A DNA stretch of 64,000 nucleotides. Origin: DTU089 sp002440045. GTDB lineage: Bacteria > Bacillota > Clostridia > Oscillospirales > Acutalibacteraceae. The first letter of the stretch is position 1. Every line of letters begins with the position of its first letter. The stretch lies in NCBI GenBank assembly GCA_937885695.1, contig CALABP010000088.1, positions 1 through 64,000 of the forward strand. Reading direction: 5' to 3'. The notes under the pieces are model-generated. The model was not told the DNA's origin, did not search any database, and saw nothing but the letters and a program-made list of their open reading frames with translations. Position numbers and translations under genes: made by a program. Positions 43,129 through 53,381 of this stretch are shown piece by piece.

Positions 43129-45450
43129 ATGAAAGCGGTAATAATGGCAGGCGGCGAAGGTAAAAGGCTCAGACCGCTGACCTGCACACTGCCTAAGCCG
43201 AAAGCGCCGATTTTAGGTAAGCCCGTCATTTTTTATGCCTTGGAAAAACTAACCAATCTCGGCATAGACGGGGCTGTTTTAACGCTCGGCTACAAAGCGT
43301 CCGAAATAATTTCGCTTTTTCCCGACGGCGAATACGCCGATATTCCTATAGAAACGGTTGTCGAGGAATTGCCCCTCGGCACTGCGGGCGGCGTTAAAAA
43401 CGCGCTTCCCGACCCCGAAGAAACCGTGCTCGTTTTAAGCGGAGATGCTTTTTTTGACTTTGACCTGAAAGAGGCTTACGAGTTTCACAAGATGAATAAA
43501 AACGACGTTACCGTTATTTGCAAATATGTTGACGACCCGCGCGAATACGGCATTGTAAACGTTGACTCAGAAAGCCGTGTTATTGATTTTTCCGAAAAGC
43601 CGGGTTGGGAAAACGCCTTTTCAAACTTCGCAAATACAGGCATATATTTTTTAGAGCCGTCGGCTGTTTCCGATATACCCGAAAATACGGCTTTTGACTT
43701 TGCAAAAGACCTTTTCCCAAAGCTTCTTGCAAAAAATTATAAAATCGGAGCGTATAAAAGTACCGATTACTGGTGCGACATAGGCGATATTGAAAGCTTT
43801 AAACAGGTTCAGTTTGACATTTTAGACGGCAAAACCTCTTATAAACCGCCGCACGTTGCCGAGGGCGTATTTTCCGAGTCGCCCGTGCCAAAGGGCGAAT
43901 ATATTATAGTCCCGCCTGTGTTTTTCGGCAAAAACGTTCAAATAGAAGAGGGTGCTGTGATAGGGCCTTACGCCGTTATTTCGGACGGCTCTTTAATTTC
44001 GGGCGGCAGTAAAATACGCGATTCGGTGCTTCTTTCAAATATTTATGTTTCTTCAAACTGCAACATTAACGGCGCGCTTTTGTGCGAGGGCGTCTCGGTA
44101 AAACACGGCGCCGAAATTTTTGAAGGCGCAACCGTCGGGTGCGATTCTGTAATAGGCGAGGCGGCGCTTATAAGCGGCGGCGTCGGGGTGTGGCCGAAAA
44201 AAACGGTGCAGAACGGCGAGGTTGTGCGCGACAATATTAAGTATTCGCAAAAAGAAAGCAAAACCTTTATGCTTTCGGGCTTTATGTCGGGCGATTTCGG
44301 CGTTGAGCTGACCCCCGAAAAAAGCGCAAAGCTCGGCGCGGCTTTGGGCACGCTTTTTGAAAATATAAGAATCGGCGTCGGCATAGACGGCGAAGCAAAT
44401 TCGCTCGCATTAAAATGCGGAATGCTCGGCGGGCTTATTTCAACCGGCGCAAAAAGCTTTGATTTCGGCAAATGCTTTAACGCGCAGATGTTTTACTATT
44501 CTTCGTTTTGCGACCTTGACACCGCCGTTTTTATCAGCGGCGGCAGTGAAGGCGCTTCGGTTTCGATATATGAAAACGGCGGCATACCTCTTTCAAGAGA
44601 GCATTTAAGAAGCCTTGAAATGATTATGAAGCAAAACGAGTTTAACAGATGCTCGGGCGGCGACTGCCGAAGCGTAAGCGTAATGAGCAGCATGGAGCAA
44701 ATGTATATAAACGAGGCAGTAAGACAGTTTGAAGGGGATTTTGCGGACTTTGAAACATCTGCGTTTTCTTCAAACAAGCTTATAACCGACTGCGCAAACG
44801 AAGGACTAAAAAAAATCGGCTGTACTCTTGACGGCGACGACTTGATTTTTAAAATCAACGCCGAGGGAACGCGCCTTACCGTTATAGAAAACAGCGTCAG
44901 CTTTATTCACGAAAAGGTGCTGGCGGTTGTCGCATACGACGAAATGAAAAACGGAAACGATATTGCGCTTCCGTGGGAAGCGCCGCAGATAATAACGTCG
45001 CTTGCAAAAAATATCGGACGAAGGGTTTACAGATATTCCGAAAACTCTTCGTGCGAAGCGCGGCTTCTCGGAATAGGCTCAAAACAGCTTTGGGCGCGCG
45101 ACGGCGTGTTTTTGATGTTTAAACTGCTTTCTGTTATGGCAAAAAGCGAAAAGTCATTGGAAAAGCTCGTCTTTGAGCTTCCCGAATTTTATGTTGCGAA
45201 AAAGGTGATGGAGATTGACGCTTCACCCGCAGTTATATCAAAAACACTGCTTGACGGCGATTTTGAAAAGAGCGAAAACGGCGGCATAATCCTCACGCGC
45301 AATACGGGCAGTGCTCGCGTAAAAAGCAATTCGGACGGCAAAGCACTGCGTATTATCGCCGAGGCTGTAAGCGTCGAAGCGGCCCGCGAGCTTTGCGCCG
45401 AGGCGGAACGTCTTATAGGCAATGTAACTATTGACAAAGATGAATTATAA
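43129..45450 (+). CDS. Sugar-phosphate nucleotidyltransferase fused to a degenerate phosphomannomutase domain
   Basis: 773 residues. Domain 1 (1-230) is a nucleotidyltransferase: MAGGEGKRLRPLTCTLPKPK, LVLSGDAFFDFDL and DYWCDIGDIESFKQ. Domain 2 (250-375) is a left-handed beta-helix of hexapeptide repeats. Domain 3 (385-773) has phosphomannomutase layout, but the phospho-serine motif TASHNP is replaced by ISGGSEGAS and the metal loop DGDxDR by NAEGTRL, so it is probably inactive. The usual name is mannose-1-phosphate guanylyltransferase/phosphomannomutase; the true nucleotide and sugar are not proven. Single gene. Confidence 0.88.
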   Translation: MKAVIMAGGEGKRLRPLTCTLPKPKAPILGKPVIFYALEKLTNLGIDGAVLTLGYKASEIISLFPDGEYADIPIETVVEELPLGTAGGVKNALPDPEETVLVLSGDAFFDFDLKEAYEFHKMNKNDVTVICKYVDDPREYGIVNVDSESRVIDFSEKPGWENAFSNFANTGIYFLEPSAVSDIPENTAFDFAKDLFPKLLAKNYKIGAYKSTDYWCDIGDIESFKQVQFDILDGKTSYKPPHVAEGVFSESPVPKGEYIIVPPVFFGKNVQIEEGAVIGPYAVISDGSLISGGSKIRDSVLLSNIYVSSNCNINGALLCEGVSVKHGAEIFEGATVGCDSVIGEAALISGGVGVWPKKTVQNGEVVRDNIKYSQKESKTFMLSGFMSGDFGVELTPEKSAKLGAALGTLFENIRIGVGIDGEANSLALKCGMLGGLISTGAKSFDFGKCFNAQMFYYSSFCDLDTAVFISGGSEGASVSIYENGGIPLSREHLRSLEMIMKQNEFNRCSGGDCRSVSVMSSMEQMYINEAVRQFEGDFADFETSAFSSNKLITDCANEGLKKIGCTLDGDDLIFKINAEGTRLTVIENSVSFIHEKVLAVVAYDEMKNGNDIALPWEAPQIITSLAKNIGRRVYRYSENSSCEARLLGIGSKQLWARDGVFLMFKLLSVMAKSEKSLEKLVFELPEFYVAKKVMEIDASPAVISKTLLDGDFEKSENGGIILTRNTGSARVKSNSDGKALRIIAEAVSVEAARELCAEAERLIGNVTIDKDEL

Positions 45451-45459
45451 TAGTAAAAT
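45431..45459 (+). promoter_or_regulatory. Promoter of rnj inside the end of the preceding gene
   Basis: Perfect -35 TTGACA (45431-45436), 17-base spacer, -10 TAAAAT (45454-45459). The -35 is in the last codons of the nucleotidyltransferase gene. Confidence 0.75.
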
Positions 45460-45549
45460 ATATAAGTTAAATTATGGTTTTTTGCCGCTGTTCGGCGGCT
45501 ACATATATACAGCATTAAAAACAGTACTAAAAATTTTTACGGAGAAATT

Positions 45550-47502
45550 ATGCAAAACGAAAATAAGAGAAAAAAGCAGCAGTATGCGCTTGCGGATGCG
45601 CCGCTGCTTTATACCGAAGACGATGTAAAATCCGCGCAGGCCGCTTTGACAAAAAAGCGTAAAACTTCAAAAAAAGGCACCGCGCCCTCTGCCGATAAGA
45701 GAGCGCCGAACAAAAGCACAACGAAAAAAAGCGCCCCGCCGCAGGAAAGAAAATCCTCTAAAAGCAGTGAACGCGCCCCTCGAAAGGACGGCTTGAAAAC
45801 CGCAAAGAACGCAAAAAAATATCAGAAAATCACGCCGCCTAAAAAGACAATGCCCATAAAAATCGCATTTTTGGGCGGTCTTAACGAGGTCGGAAAAAAT
45901 ATGACCGTCTATGAGTACGGCGACAGTATGATTATTGTCGACTGCGGTCTTGCTTTTCCCGAGTCCGACCAGCTCGGCGTTGATTTCGTAATACCCGATT
46001 TTTCTTTTGTAGAGCGCAATGCCGATAAAATCAAGGGCATTTTAATTACTCACGGTCACGAGGACCACATAGGCGCGCTTTGCTATCTTTTAAAGAAAAT
46101 AAACGCACCTGTTTTTGCAACGCTTTTAACTGCGGGGTTAATTAAGGGCAAGCTTTCAGAGCACAAGCTCGACCACGAGGTTGAAATTAACGTTGTAAAC
46201 CCCGGCGACGAAGCGGAATTGGGCGATTTCAGGGTTGAATTTATAAACGTCAATCACTCTATTCCGGGCGCTGTGGCGCTTGCAATCAAAACCGACGCGG
46301 GCGTTATCGTTCAGACGGGCGACTTTAAAATAGACACAAACCCCATAGACGGCGGTATAATTAATCTTGCAAGGCTTGCGCGCCTCGGCGACGAGGGGGT
46401 TTTGTGCCTGCTTTCAGACTCCACAAACGCCGAACAGCCGGGTTATTCTCAAAGCGAAAGCAAGGTCGGCGAAACCTTCCAAAGCCTTTTCTCAAAGGCG
46501 GGCGACAGGCGAATAATAATCGCCACATTCGCTTCAAACATACACCGTGTTCAGCAAATTATCAATATCGCTTCGCAAACCGGCAGAAAAGTCGCTCTCT
46601 CGGGCAGAAGTCTTGAAAACGTTACGGCAATCGCGGCGGAGCTCGGTTATATCCACATTCCCGAAGGCACGCTTATAAAAGCCGAAGAAATTAAAAAATA
46701 TTCCGACGACAGGCTTGTTATAGTCACGACGGGCAGTCAGGGCGAAGCTATGTCGGCGCTTTCAAGAATGGCTTCAAGAAGCCACCGCCAGGTCGAAATT
46801 ACGCCGAACGACTGCGTAATTATTTCGGCAAGGCCGATTCCCGGCAACGAAAAAACAGTTTATAAAGTCATTAACGACCTTTTAAAGCTCGGTGCCGAGG
46901 TTATTTATGAAAAAATGTACGACGTGCACGTTTCGGGTCACGCTTGCCAAGAGGAGCTTAAAATTATGCTTTCTCTCGTGAAGCCTAAGTATTTTATACC
47001 CGTTCACGGCGAGCAAAAGCATTTAAGGCATCACGCGGCGCTTGCCGAAGAAGTGGGCGTACCGTTTAACAACATAATTATTGCCGATAACGGCTGCGAA
47101 GTTTCCGTAAGCGACGAGTCAATTGCCGTTACGGGCACGGTCACAAGCGGCAAGGTTTATGTTGACGGCTACGGCGTGGGTGACGTCGGCGCGCGAGTTA
47201 TGCGCGAAAGACAGCACCTCGGGCAGGACGGAATCATCATTATTTCTGCTTCTGTTGACGGCGCTTCGGGTGAATTGCTTGCAGGACCCGATGTTTATTC
47301 AAAGGGCTTTGTTTATGTTAAAGAAGCTGAGTTTTTAATGAAAGAAGCCGTAACGCTTTCAATGAGCGTTATCGACAGCTTTCCGCCTTACAGCTTTGAT
47401 ATAAATTCAATGAGCAACAAGCTTCGCGACGAAATTTCGCGCCTTATGTATGAAAGAACAAAGCGCAGTCCGATGATTTTGCCGATTATAATGGAAGTTT
47501 AA
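45550..47502 (+). CDS. rnj: Ribonuclease J with lysine-rich N-terminal extension
   Basis: 650 residues. The first ~100 are low-complexity and strongly basic (KKRKTSKKGTAPSADKRA), then the RNase J core begins with KIAFLGGLNEVGKNM. Zinc site THGHEDHIGAL at about 166-176, beta-CASP motifs TGSQGEAMSALSRMA and SGHACQEELK, and PVHGEQKHLRHH. Cytoplasmic 5'-3' exo- and endonuclease for mRNA decay and rRNA maturation. The basic tail may bind RNA or ribosomes (inference). The extension resembles those of other Clostridia. Start ATG after GGAG. Confidence 0.94.
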   Translation: MQNENKRKKQQYALADAPLLYTEDDVKSAQAALTKKRKTSKKGTAPSADKRAPNKSTTKKSAPPQERKSSKSSERAPRKDGLKTAKNAKKYQKITPPKKTMPIKIAFLGGLNEVGKNMTVYEYGDSMIIVDCGLAFPESDQLGVDFVIPDFSFVERNADKIKGILITHGHEDHIGALCYLLKKINAPVFATLLTAGLIKGKLSEHKLDHEVEINVVNPGDEAELGDFRVEFINVNHSIPGAVALAIKTDAGVIVQTGDFKIDTNPIDGGIINLARLARLGDEGVLCLLSDSTNAEQPGYSQSESKVGETFQSLFSKAGDRRIIIATFASNIHRVQQIINIASQTGRKVALSGRSLENVTAIAAELGYIHIPEGTLIKAEEIKKYSDDRLVIVTTGSQGEAMSALSRMASRSHRQVEITPNDCVIISARPIPGNEKTVYKVINDLLKLGAEVIYEKMYDVHVSGHACQEELKIMLSLVKPKYFIPVHGEQKHLRHHAALAEEVGVPFNNIIIADNGCEVSVSDESIAVTGTVTSGKVYVDGYGVGDVGARVMRERQHLGQDGIIIISASVDGASGELLAGPDVYSKGFVYVKEAEFLMKEAVTLSMSVIDSFPPYSFDINSMSNKLRDEISRLMYERTKRSPMILPIIMEV

Positions 47503-47526
47503 TTGCAGGGGAAAAGCGGTGATATT

Positions 47527-49494
47527 TTGAATTTTAAAACAACGGTTTCGAGAGCGCCCGTGGGCTTCACGGCGTCGGGGCTCTTGCTGATACTTTCAGC
47601 CGTTTCGTTTTGTTTTGACGTGCGTGCGGGTATTGCGGCCTCAATCGTATTTCTTGCGGTTCTGGCTTTGAGCATATCTTATTCGGTTTTTAACGTAAAG
47701 GCGGCAAAAAGGTTTATTTCCGAAATGAACAAAAGCTTTACTGCCGGCGAAACCGACGCTGTTGACGCATTTCCTTTGCCGGGCGTGATTTGCGACCCCT
47801 ACGGTAATATGGTTTGGTGCAACGATTTGTTTGAGTCGTCTTTTCTTACGGGCGAACAGTCTTCGCATTTTCGGCTTAAAGAGCTTTTGGGCGGTAAAAG
47901 CTTTTCGGAGCTTATAAAGTGTTCAAGCTTTGATACGCAATACGGCGGCAGAAAATTCACGGCTTACGTCTCGCGCCTGCACGATAAAAATCTTCCGCTC
48001 GCTTCCGTCTTTTTTATTGACAACACCCATCTTAAAGACACCGAGCGCGAATATAATGCGTCAAGACCCTTTGTTATGCTTATAATGGTCGATAACATCG
48101 AGGTTTTGTCGCGCCAGCTTTCAGACAGCAAGTTTGCGCTTGTTACAAGCGGAATTGAAAGCAAAATCGAAAATTGGCTCAATGAAAAGAATGTGATTTT
48201 CAAAAAGACCTCAAACGGCAGGTTTATAGTTATCGGCGAAAAACGCAGTCTTGACGGGCTTTGTAAAGAAAAGTTTTCTGTGCTCTCTAAAATCAGAGAG
48301 TACAGATACAACAATACGTCGGTTGACGCCACTCTTTCAATAGGAGTGGGGAGCGGCGGTGATTTTACCGTGTGCGAAGAGCGCGCAAGAAAAGCGCTTG
48401 ATATGTCGCTCGGCAGGGGCGGCGACCAGGCGGCGCTTCTTGACGGCGACGGATATACATATTTCGGCGGAATGTCAAACCGCTCTAACGATAATTCCAA
48501 GGTTTCGCCGCGGCAGACCTCGGCAAATATTTCAAACCTTATAAAGAAATTTGACAAGGTAATGATAATGGGTCATAAGTTTTCGGACTATGACGCTGTG
48601 GGCGCGGCTATGGGTATGCTGTTTCTTTCCGAAACAAACGGCGTAGAAGCGCGTATTGTTGTCGACCGCAAAAAAACGCTTGCGACAGAGCTTATTAATC
48701 TTGTCGAGGATGCGGGCTACAGGCTGTTTATTGAGCCTGAGGAAGCCGTTAAGATGTGCGACAAATCGACGCTCGTAATTGTTGTCGATACGCACAGACC
48801 GTCTCTTGTCGAGTCGCCGGAGCTTTATGAAATGTCGACTGCGCAAATTGTCATCGACCACCACCGCAAGGTAGAAGATTTTATTTCGGATGCCGAGATT
48901 TTTTATCACAGACCGGCTCAGTCTTCAACCTGCGAAATGGTTTCGGAGCTTATCGAGTATTCCGCTTCAGCTTCGCAGGAAAAGCTTCCGCCTATAATTG
49001 CGACGGGGCTTCTTTCGGGCATTGTGCTTGACACGCGCGACTATGTTTTAAGAACGTCGAAAAGCACGTTTGAAGCCGCCGCGTTTTTGCGCGATAACGG
49101 CGCAAATACGGTTACTGTCAAAAAGCTTTTCTCGGTTGACGAAGCTCACATCGAGCTTAAAAACAAGATTATTTCCGCAGGTGAAAATTACAACGGCTTT
49201 ATGATTGCTGTAACAGACAGCGACGACAAAAGCCTTCGTATTATTTCTTCAAAAGCGGCTGACGAAATGCTTAATATAGACGGCGTGCGCGCTTCGTTCG
49301 TTATTTCGCGTTTCGGCGATGTTATAAACATATCGGCGCGCTCTTTGGGCGAAGAGAACGTCCAGCTTATTATGGAAAAGCTCGGCGGCGGCGGTCACAG
49401 CACAATGGCGGCGGCGCAGCTTAAAGACTGCACGCTTGAAAGCGCCGAAGCAAAGCTTAAAGAAGCTATAGATTCTTATTTACAGTCCAAATAA
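47527..49494 (+). CDS. gdpP: GdpP-type cyclic-di-AMP phosphodiesterase (DHH family)
   Basis: About 655 residues. Two N-terminal membrane helices (about 12-60), a PAS-like segment (PGVICDPYGNMVWCNDLFESS), a degenerate GGDEF domain (about 180-310), and a DHH-DHHA1 phosphodiesterase: MGHKFSDYDAVGAAMGM, VVDTHRPSLVE, VIDHHRK and GGGGHSTMAAAQ. GdpP lowers c-di-AMP and so affects cell wall and osmotic balance. TTG 47527 follows AGCGGTGAT; an earlier TTG at 47503, right after the rnj stop, has no ribosome site. Order gdpP-rplI-dnaB is conserved in Bacillota. Confidence 0.93.
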   Translation: MNFKTTVSRAPVGFTASGLLLILSAVSFCFDVRAGIAASIVFLAVLALSISYSVFNVKAAKRFISEMNKSFTAGETDAVDAFPLPGVICDPYGNMVWCNDLFESSFLTGEQSSHFRLKELLGGKSFSELIKCSSFDTQYGGRKFTAYVSRLHDKNLPLASVFFIDNTHLKDTEREYNASRPFVMLIMVDNIEVLSRQLSDSKFALVTSGIESKIENWLNEKNVIFKKTSNGRFIVIGEKRSLDGLCKEKFSVLSKIREYRYNNTSVDATLSIGVGSGGDFTVCEERARKALDMSLGRGGDQAALLDGDGYTYFGGMSNRSNDNSKVSPRQTSANISNLIKKFDKVMIMGHKFSDYDAVGAAMGMLFLSETNGVEARIVVDRKKTLATELINLVEDAGYRLFIEPEEAVKMCDKSTLVIVVDTHRPSLVESPELYEMSTAQIVIDHHRKVEDFISDAEIFYHRPAQSSTCEMVSELIEYSASASQEKLPPIIATGLLSGIVLDTRDYVLRTSKSTFEAAAFLRDNGANTVTVKKLFSVDEAHIELKNKIISAGENYNGFMIAVTDSDDKSLRIISSKAADEMLNIDGVRASFVISRFGDVINISARSLGEENVQLIMEKLGGGGHSTMAAAQLKDCTLESAEAKLKEAIDSYLQSK

Positions 49495-49548
49495 CCGCGA
49501 GTTAATTGAGTAATAACAGTTTAATGTATTTATAAAGGAGGCTCACTT

Positions 49549-49992
49549 ATGGAAGTTATTTTAAAAAGTGACGTTAAAAATCTCGGCAAAAAGGGCGAGA
49601 AGGTAAGTGTTTCCGAGGGCTATGCCAGAAACTTCCTTCTTCCGCGCGGGCTTGCCGCAGAGCTTAATGCTCAGCTTATGTCAGAGCTTAAAAACAAACA
49701 GTCCTCTGAAAAATTCAGAGCCGAAGAAGAGCTTAAAACAGCAAAAGAAAACGCCGCGAAGATTAACGGCGCCATTGTCACCGTTAAAGCCAAGGGCGGC
49801 GCAAACGGCAAGCTTTTCGGCTCTGTTACGGTTAAAGAGATTGCTTCTGCCGTTAATGCGGCATTCAACATCAGCGTTGATAAAAGAAAGCTCGTTGCCG
49901 AGGATATAAAGGCTTTCGGAACATATAATGTTCAGGTCAAGCTTCATCCTAACGTAACGGCGGATTTTAAGGTTAAAGTCACAGAGGTGTAA
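49549..49992 (+). CDS. rplI: Ribosomal protein L9
   Basis: 147 residues, complete. MEVILKSDVKNLGKKGEKV and VSEGYARNFLLPRGLA are the N-terminal rRNA-binding signature, joined by a long helix to the C-terminal domain (IDVRK-like SVDKRKL). Strong AAAGGAGG site. Three bases before dnaB. Confidence 0.98.
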   Translation: MEVILKSDVKNLGKKGEKVSVSEGYARNFLLPRGLAAELNAQLMSELKNKQSSEKFRAEEELKTAKENAAKINGAIVTVKAKGGANGKLFGSVTVKEIASAVNAAFNISVDKRKLVAEDIKAFGTYNVQVKLHPNVTADFKVKVTEV

Positions 49993-49995
49993 CAG

Positions 49996-51369
49996 ATGCC
50001 CGACAAAGGATTTACCGCGTCGCAGGACGGTCTTAATATGCCGTTCAGCATTGAAGCGGAGCAGGCGGTTTTGGGGTCTGTTCTTATTGACCCCGAGGTT
50101 TTAAGCACCGTGCTTACGCTTGTGCGTTCAGAGTATTTTTATCTGCCGCAGCACAGGGCTATTTTTGACGTTCTTGTTTCGCTTGATACGCTCGGCTCTA
50201 AAATAGACGCGCTTATAGTGCTTGAACGCCTTAAAGAAAACGGCAGTTTTGACGACGCCGCCGGCAAAAATTATCTCGTTCAGCTCGCGCAGGTTGTTCC
50301 GTCAACTGCGAATATCGAGAATTACTGCAAAATAGTCAAGGATAAGTTCTATTTAAGAACGCTTATTTCCGTTTCGCGCGATACTATTGAAGACGCAACC
50401 TCGGGAAGTCTTGAAGCCGATAAAATTCTTGACGCGGCGGAACAGCGCATATATGACATAAGAAAAGGCAAGACTTCGGGCGGTTTTCAGCGCCTGAGCG
50501 ATGTTATTTCAAACGAAGTTTACCCAACGCTTCACAACATCACGTCAGAAAATGCCGAAGAATATAAAGGCATACCCACGGGCTTTTCAAAGCTTGACGA
50601 AATGATATCGGGGCTTAACCGCTCAGACCTTATTCTTATCGGCGCAAGACCCGCAATGGGCAAAACAAGCTTTGCGCTTAACATTGCCAGAAACGTTGCT
50701 ATGCGCGGCAAAAGAACCGTCTTTTTCTCGCTTGAGATGTCTAACGAACAGCTTGCGTCCCGCGTGCTTTCAACCGAGGCGCGCGTTGAGTCAAACAAGC
50801 TTCGCTCGGGCAACATTTCGCAGGAGGAATGGATGCGTATTGCCGAAGCCACGGCGCTTTTAAGCAGCTGCGAGCTTTATTTTGACGATACTTCAACTAT
50901 AACCGTGCCCGAAATGAAAGCAAAAATCAGGCGAATGAAGAACGTTGACTGTATTATTGTTGACTACTTGGGACTTATGCAGTCGGCAAAAAAGAGCGAA
51001 AACCGCGTGCAGGAAGTAACCGAAATTACGCGAAGCTTAAAATTGCTTGCAAAAGACCTTAAAATTCCCGTGGTTGTTTGCTGTCAGCTTTCGCGCGGAC
51101 CAGAAAAAAACGGCAAGGCTTCAAACAGACCCAGCCTTTCTGATTTGCGTGACTCAGGCTCTATCGAGCAGGACGCGGATATAGTTCTTATGCTCTACAG
51201 AGAGGGCTATTACAAAAACGATAAAAAGGACGCCGAGGATGTCGATATGACAAAGGCGGATGTCGATATTGCCAAAAACAGACACGGCCCTACAGACAGA
51301 GTAAAGCTTCATTGGGACGCACAGTATACGCTGTTTTCGACATTGGTTGAATACGGAGATGAGCCTTAA
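49996..51369 (+). CDS. dnaB: Replicative DNA helicase
   Basis: 457 residues. N-terminal primase-contact domain (FSIEAEQAVLGSVLID), linker, and RecA-like domain with Walker A GARPAMGKTSFAL and Walker B-type CIIVDYLGLMQ, then SDLRDSGSIEQDADIVLML. Hexameric 5'-3' helicase of the fork; called dnaC in Bacillus. Overlaps tilS. Confidence 0.97.
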   Translation: MPDKGFTASQDGLNMPFSIEAEQAVLGSVLIDPEVLSTVLTLVRSEYFYLPQHRAIFDVLVSLDTLGSKIDALIVLERLKENGSFDDAAGKNYLVQLAQVVPSTANIENYCKIVKDKFYLRTLISVSRDTIEDATSGSLEADKILDAAEQRIYDIRKGKTSGGFQRLSDVISNEVYPTLHNITSENAEEYKGIPTGFSKLDEMISGLNRSDLILIGARPAMGKTSFALNIARNVAMRGKRTVFFSLEMSNEQLASRVLSTEARVESNKLRSGNISQEEWMRIAEATALLSSCELYFDDTSTITVPEMKAKIRRMKNVDCIIVDYLGLMQSAKKSENRVQEVTEITRSLKLLAKDLKIPVVVCCQLSRGPEKNGKASNRPSLSDLRDSGSIEQDADIVLMLYREGYYKNDKKDAEDVDMTKADVDIAKNRHGPTDRVKLHWDAQYTLFSTLVEYGDEP

Positions 51370-52735
51370 TTCCAAACAGTTTTTAGAAGAGTGCAGGCGA
51401 TTTATAAACAAGCACAAAATGCTCTCGTTCGGCGACAAAATAGTTGTCGGCGTTTCGGGCGGCGCTGATTCCGTGTGCCTTTTGCATACTCTTTGTTCTT
51501 TGAAAGAAGAATACGAGCTTTCGCTTATTGCCGTTCACATTAATCACGGCATTCGCGGAGACGAGGCTCTTTTCGATGCGGAATTTACAAAAAAGCTTTG
51601 CGAGCGCCTTTCTGTTGAATATAGGCTTTTTGAGTATGACTGTCCCGCCGTTTCAAAAGTGACGGGCGAGGGGCTTGAGGCCTGTGGCAGGCGGCTTCGC
51701 TACAATGCGTTTGAGCGCGTTTGCGAAGAGTCGGGCTTCAACAAAATTGCTACTGCTCACAACGCAAACGACAATGCCGAAACCGTTCTTTTTAACATTT
51801 CTCGCGGCACTTCTTTAAGGGGCGCGGGTATTCCGCCCGTGCGCGGCAACATTATAAGACCCATTCTTTTTTCAAGCCGCAGCGATATTGAAAACTATTG
51901 CCGTGAAAATTCGCTTGCATTTGTGACTGACAGTACAAACTTTTCGGACGATTATTCGCGTAACCGCATACGCCACCTTGTTTTGCCAGAGCTAAAAAAA
52001 CTCAATTCAGGCGCTGTCGGTGCGTTTTCGCGCTTTTCGGAAAGTGCGTTTATGTGCGCCGATTTTGTTGAGTCGGCGGCAAAAGAAGCAATCGAGAAAG
52101 CAAGAACGGGCGATAACACCTACAGCCGTGAAATTCTTTTAAGCCTTCACGATGCGGTGCTTTATGCGCTGATTTCTTCGGTTACAAAAGATTTTTGCAA
52201 TTCTTCGCTTGATTATTCAAAAATATCGGCTGTTGCCGAGGTTATAAAAAACGGCGGCAAGGTACAGCTTTTCGGCGATTATTTCTGCTTTGCAAAGGGC
52301 GATGTGTTTTCGCTTGAAATTCACACTGCCGAAAATGAAGAAGAGCATTCTTTTCAAAGCGTCCCGATAAGCGAAGTTCCGTTCGGCGCAAATTTCGGCA
52401 AATATTTTGTCAGCGTGAAAAAATATACAAATAATTCAAAAAAAGTTAACCAAATTGTATTGGCTAATTTGATAGACTGTGATAAAATAATCGGTACACC
52501 GATGTTAAGAACGCGCCTTGAGGGCGATGTGTTTTCGTTGCCGAAACGAAAAGTTTCAAAGTCCTTGAAAAAGCTTTTTAACGAGGCGAAAATTCCGCCC
52601 GAAAAAAGGGCGTTCGTGCCGATTATATCGGACGACCTGGGTATTGTGTGGATATACGGTTTCGGCTCTTCTTCAAGATGCAGAGCAACGCCGGATACCG
52701 TTAATTTTTATATTGCAGAAGGAGAAGAATTATGA
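51359..52735 (+). CDS. tilS: tRNA(Ile)-lysidine synthase
   Basis: About 458 residues. The PP-loop VVGVSGGADSVCLLHTL and the AHNANDNAETVLFN motif are diagnostic, with the C-terminal TilS domain (RTRLEGDVFSLPKRKVSKSLKKL). It changes the wobble C of tRNA-Ile CAU to lysidine with ATP and lysine. The start is uncertain: ATG 51359 overlaps the dnaB end but its GGAG is directly adjacent; TTG 51347 in the same frame is an alternative. The stop overlaps hpt by four bases. Confidence 0.95.
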   Translation: MSLNSKQFLEECRRFINKHKMLSFGDKIVVGVSGGADSVCLLHTLCSLKEEYELSLIAVHINHGIRGDEALFDAEFTKKLCERLSVEYRLFEYDCPAVSKVTGEGLEACGRRLRYNAFERVCEESGFNKIATAHNANDNAETVLFNISRGTSLRGAGIPPVRGNIIRPILFSSRSDIENYCRENSLAFVTDSTNFSDDYSRNRIRHLVLPELKKLNSGAVGAFSRFSESAFMCADFVESAAKEAIEKARTGDNTYSREILLSLHDAVLYALISSVTKDFCNSSLDYSKISAVAEVIKNGGKVQLFGDYFCFAKGDVFSLEIHTAENEEEHSFQSVPISEVPFGANFGKYFVSVKKYTNNSKKVNQIVLANLIDCDKIIGTPMLRTRLEGDVFSLPKRKVSKSLKKLFNEAKIPPEKRAFVPIISDDLGIVWIYGFGSSSRCRATPDTVNFYIAEGEEL

Positions 52736-53286
52736 TTGGCAAGGTTATGAAAAACGACATTGAGCGCATACTCATAGGTGAAGACGAGCTTCATAAAATC
52801 GTCGCCGACCTCGGCAGACAGATAAGTGAAGACTATAAAGACAAAAATCTTCTTATGGTAAGCGTTTTAAAAGGCTCTGTTATTTTTATGGCGGACCTTA
52901 TGCGTAATATAACAATTCCCTGCAACATTGACTTTATGTCGGTTTCAAGCTACGGCAACGGCACAAAATCATCGGGCGTTGTTAAAATCATTAAAGACCT
53001 TGACGTCAACATTGAGGGCAAAGACCTTTTGATTGTTGAGGATATTCTTGACAGCGGCAAAACTCTTAACTACATACAGGAAATTCTTCTTGCGCGCAAC
53101 CCCAACAGCATAAGAATATGTACTCTGTTTGACAAGCCCGAGCGCCGTGAGGTTGACCTTTATGCCGAGTATGTCGGCTGCAAAGTGCCTAACGAATTTA
53201 TTGTCGGTTACGGTCTTGATTACAGCGAATATTACAGAAATCTTCCTTATATAGGCGTTTTAAAAGAAGAGGTTTATAAGGATTGA
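52732..53286 (+). CDS. hpt: Hypoxanthine phosphoribosyltransferase
   Basis: 184 residues. PRPP motif LLIVEDILDSGKTL and the substrate strand VSVLKGSVIFMADLMR are typical; FIVGYGLDYSEYYRNLPYIG closes the fold. It salvages hypoxanthine and guanine. The ATG follows GAAGGAGAAGA within the tilS end. tilS-hpt-ftsH is a conserved order. Confidence 0.97.
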   Translation: MIGKVMKNDIERILIGEDELHKIVADLGRQISEDYKDKNLLMVSVLKGSVIFMADLMRNITIPCNIDFMSVSSYGNGTKSSGVVKIIKDLDVNIEGKDLLIVEDILDSGKTLNYIQEILLARNPNSIRICTLFDKPERREVDLYAEYVGCKVPNEFIVGYGLDYSEYYRNLPYIGVLKEEVYKD

Positions 53287-53381
53287 TTCTGCGCAAAATA
53301 TATTAATAAACAGTGCGGATTTTTAAATCGGCGGGCTTTGTTTTGCCTTGTGTCCGCGCTAAAGAAAAAAGGTGAGTTACA

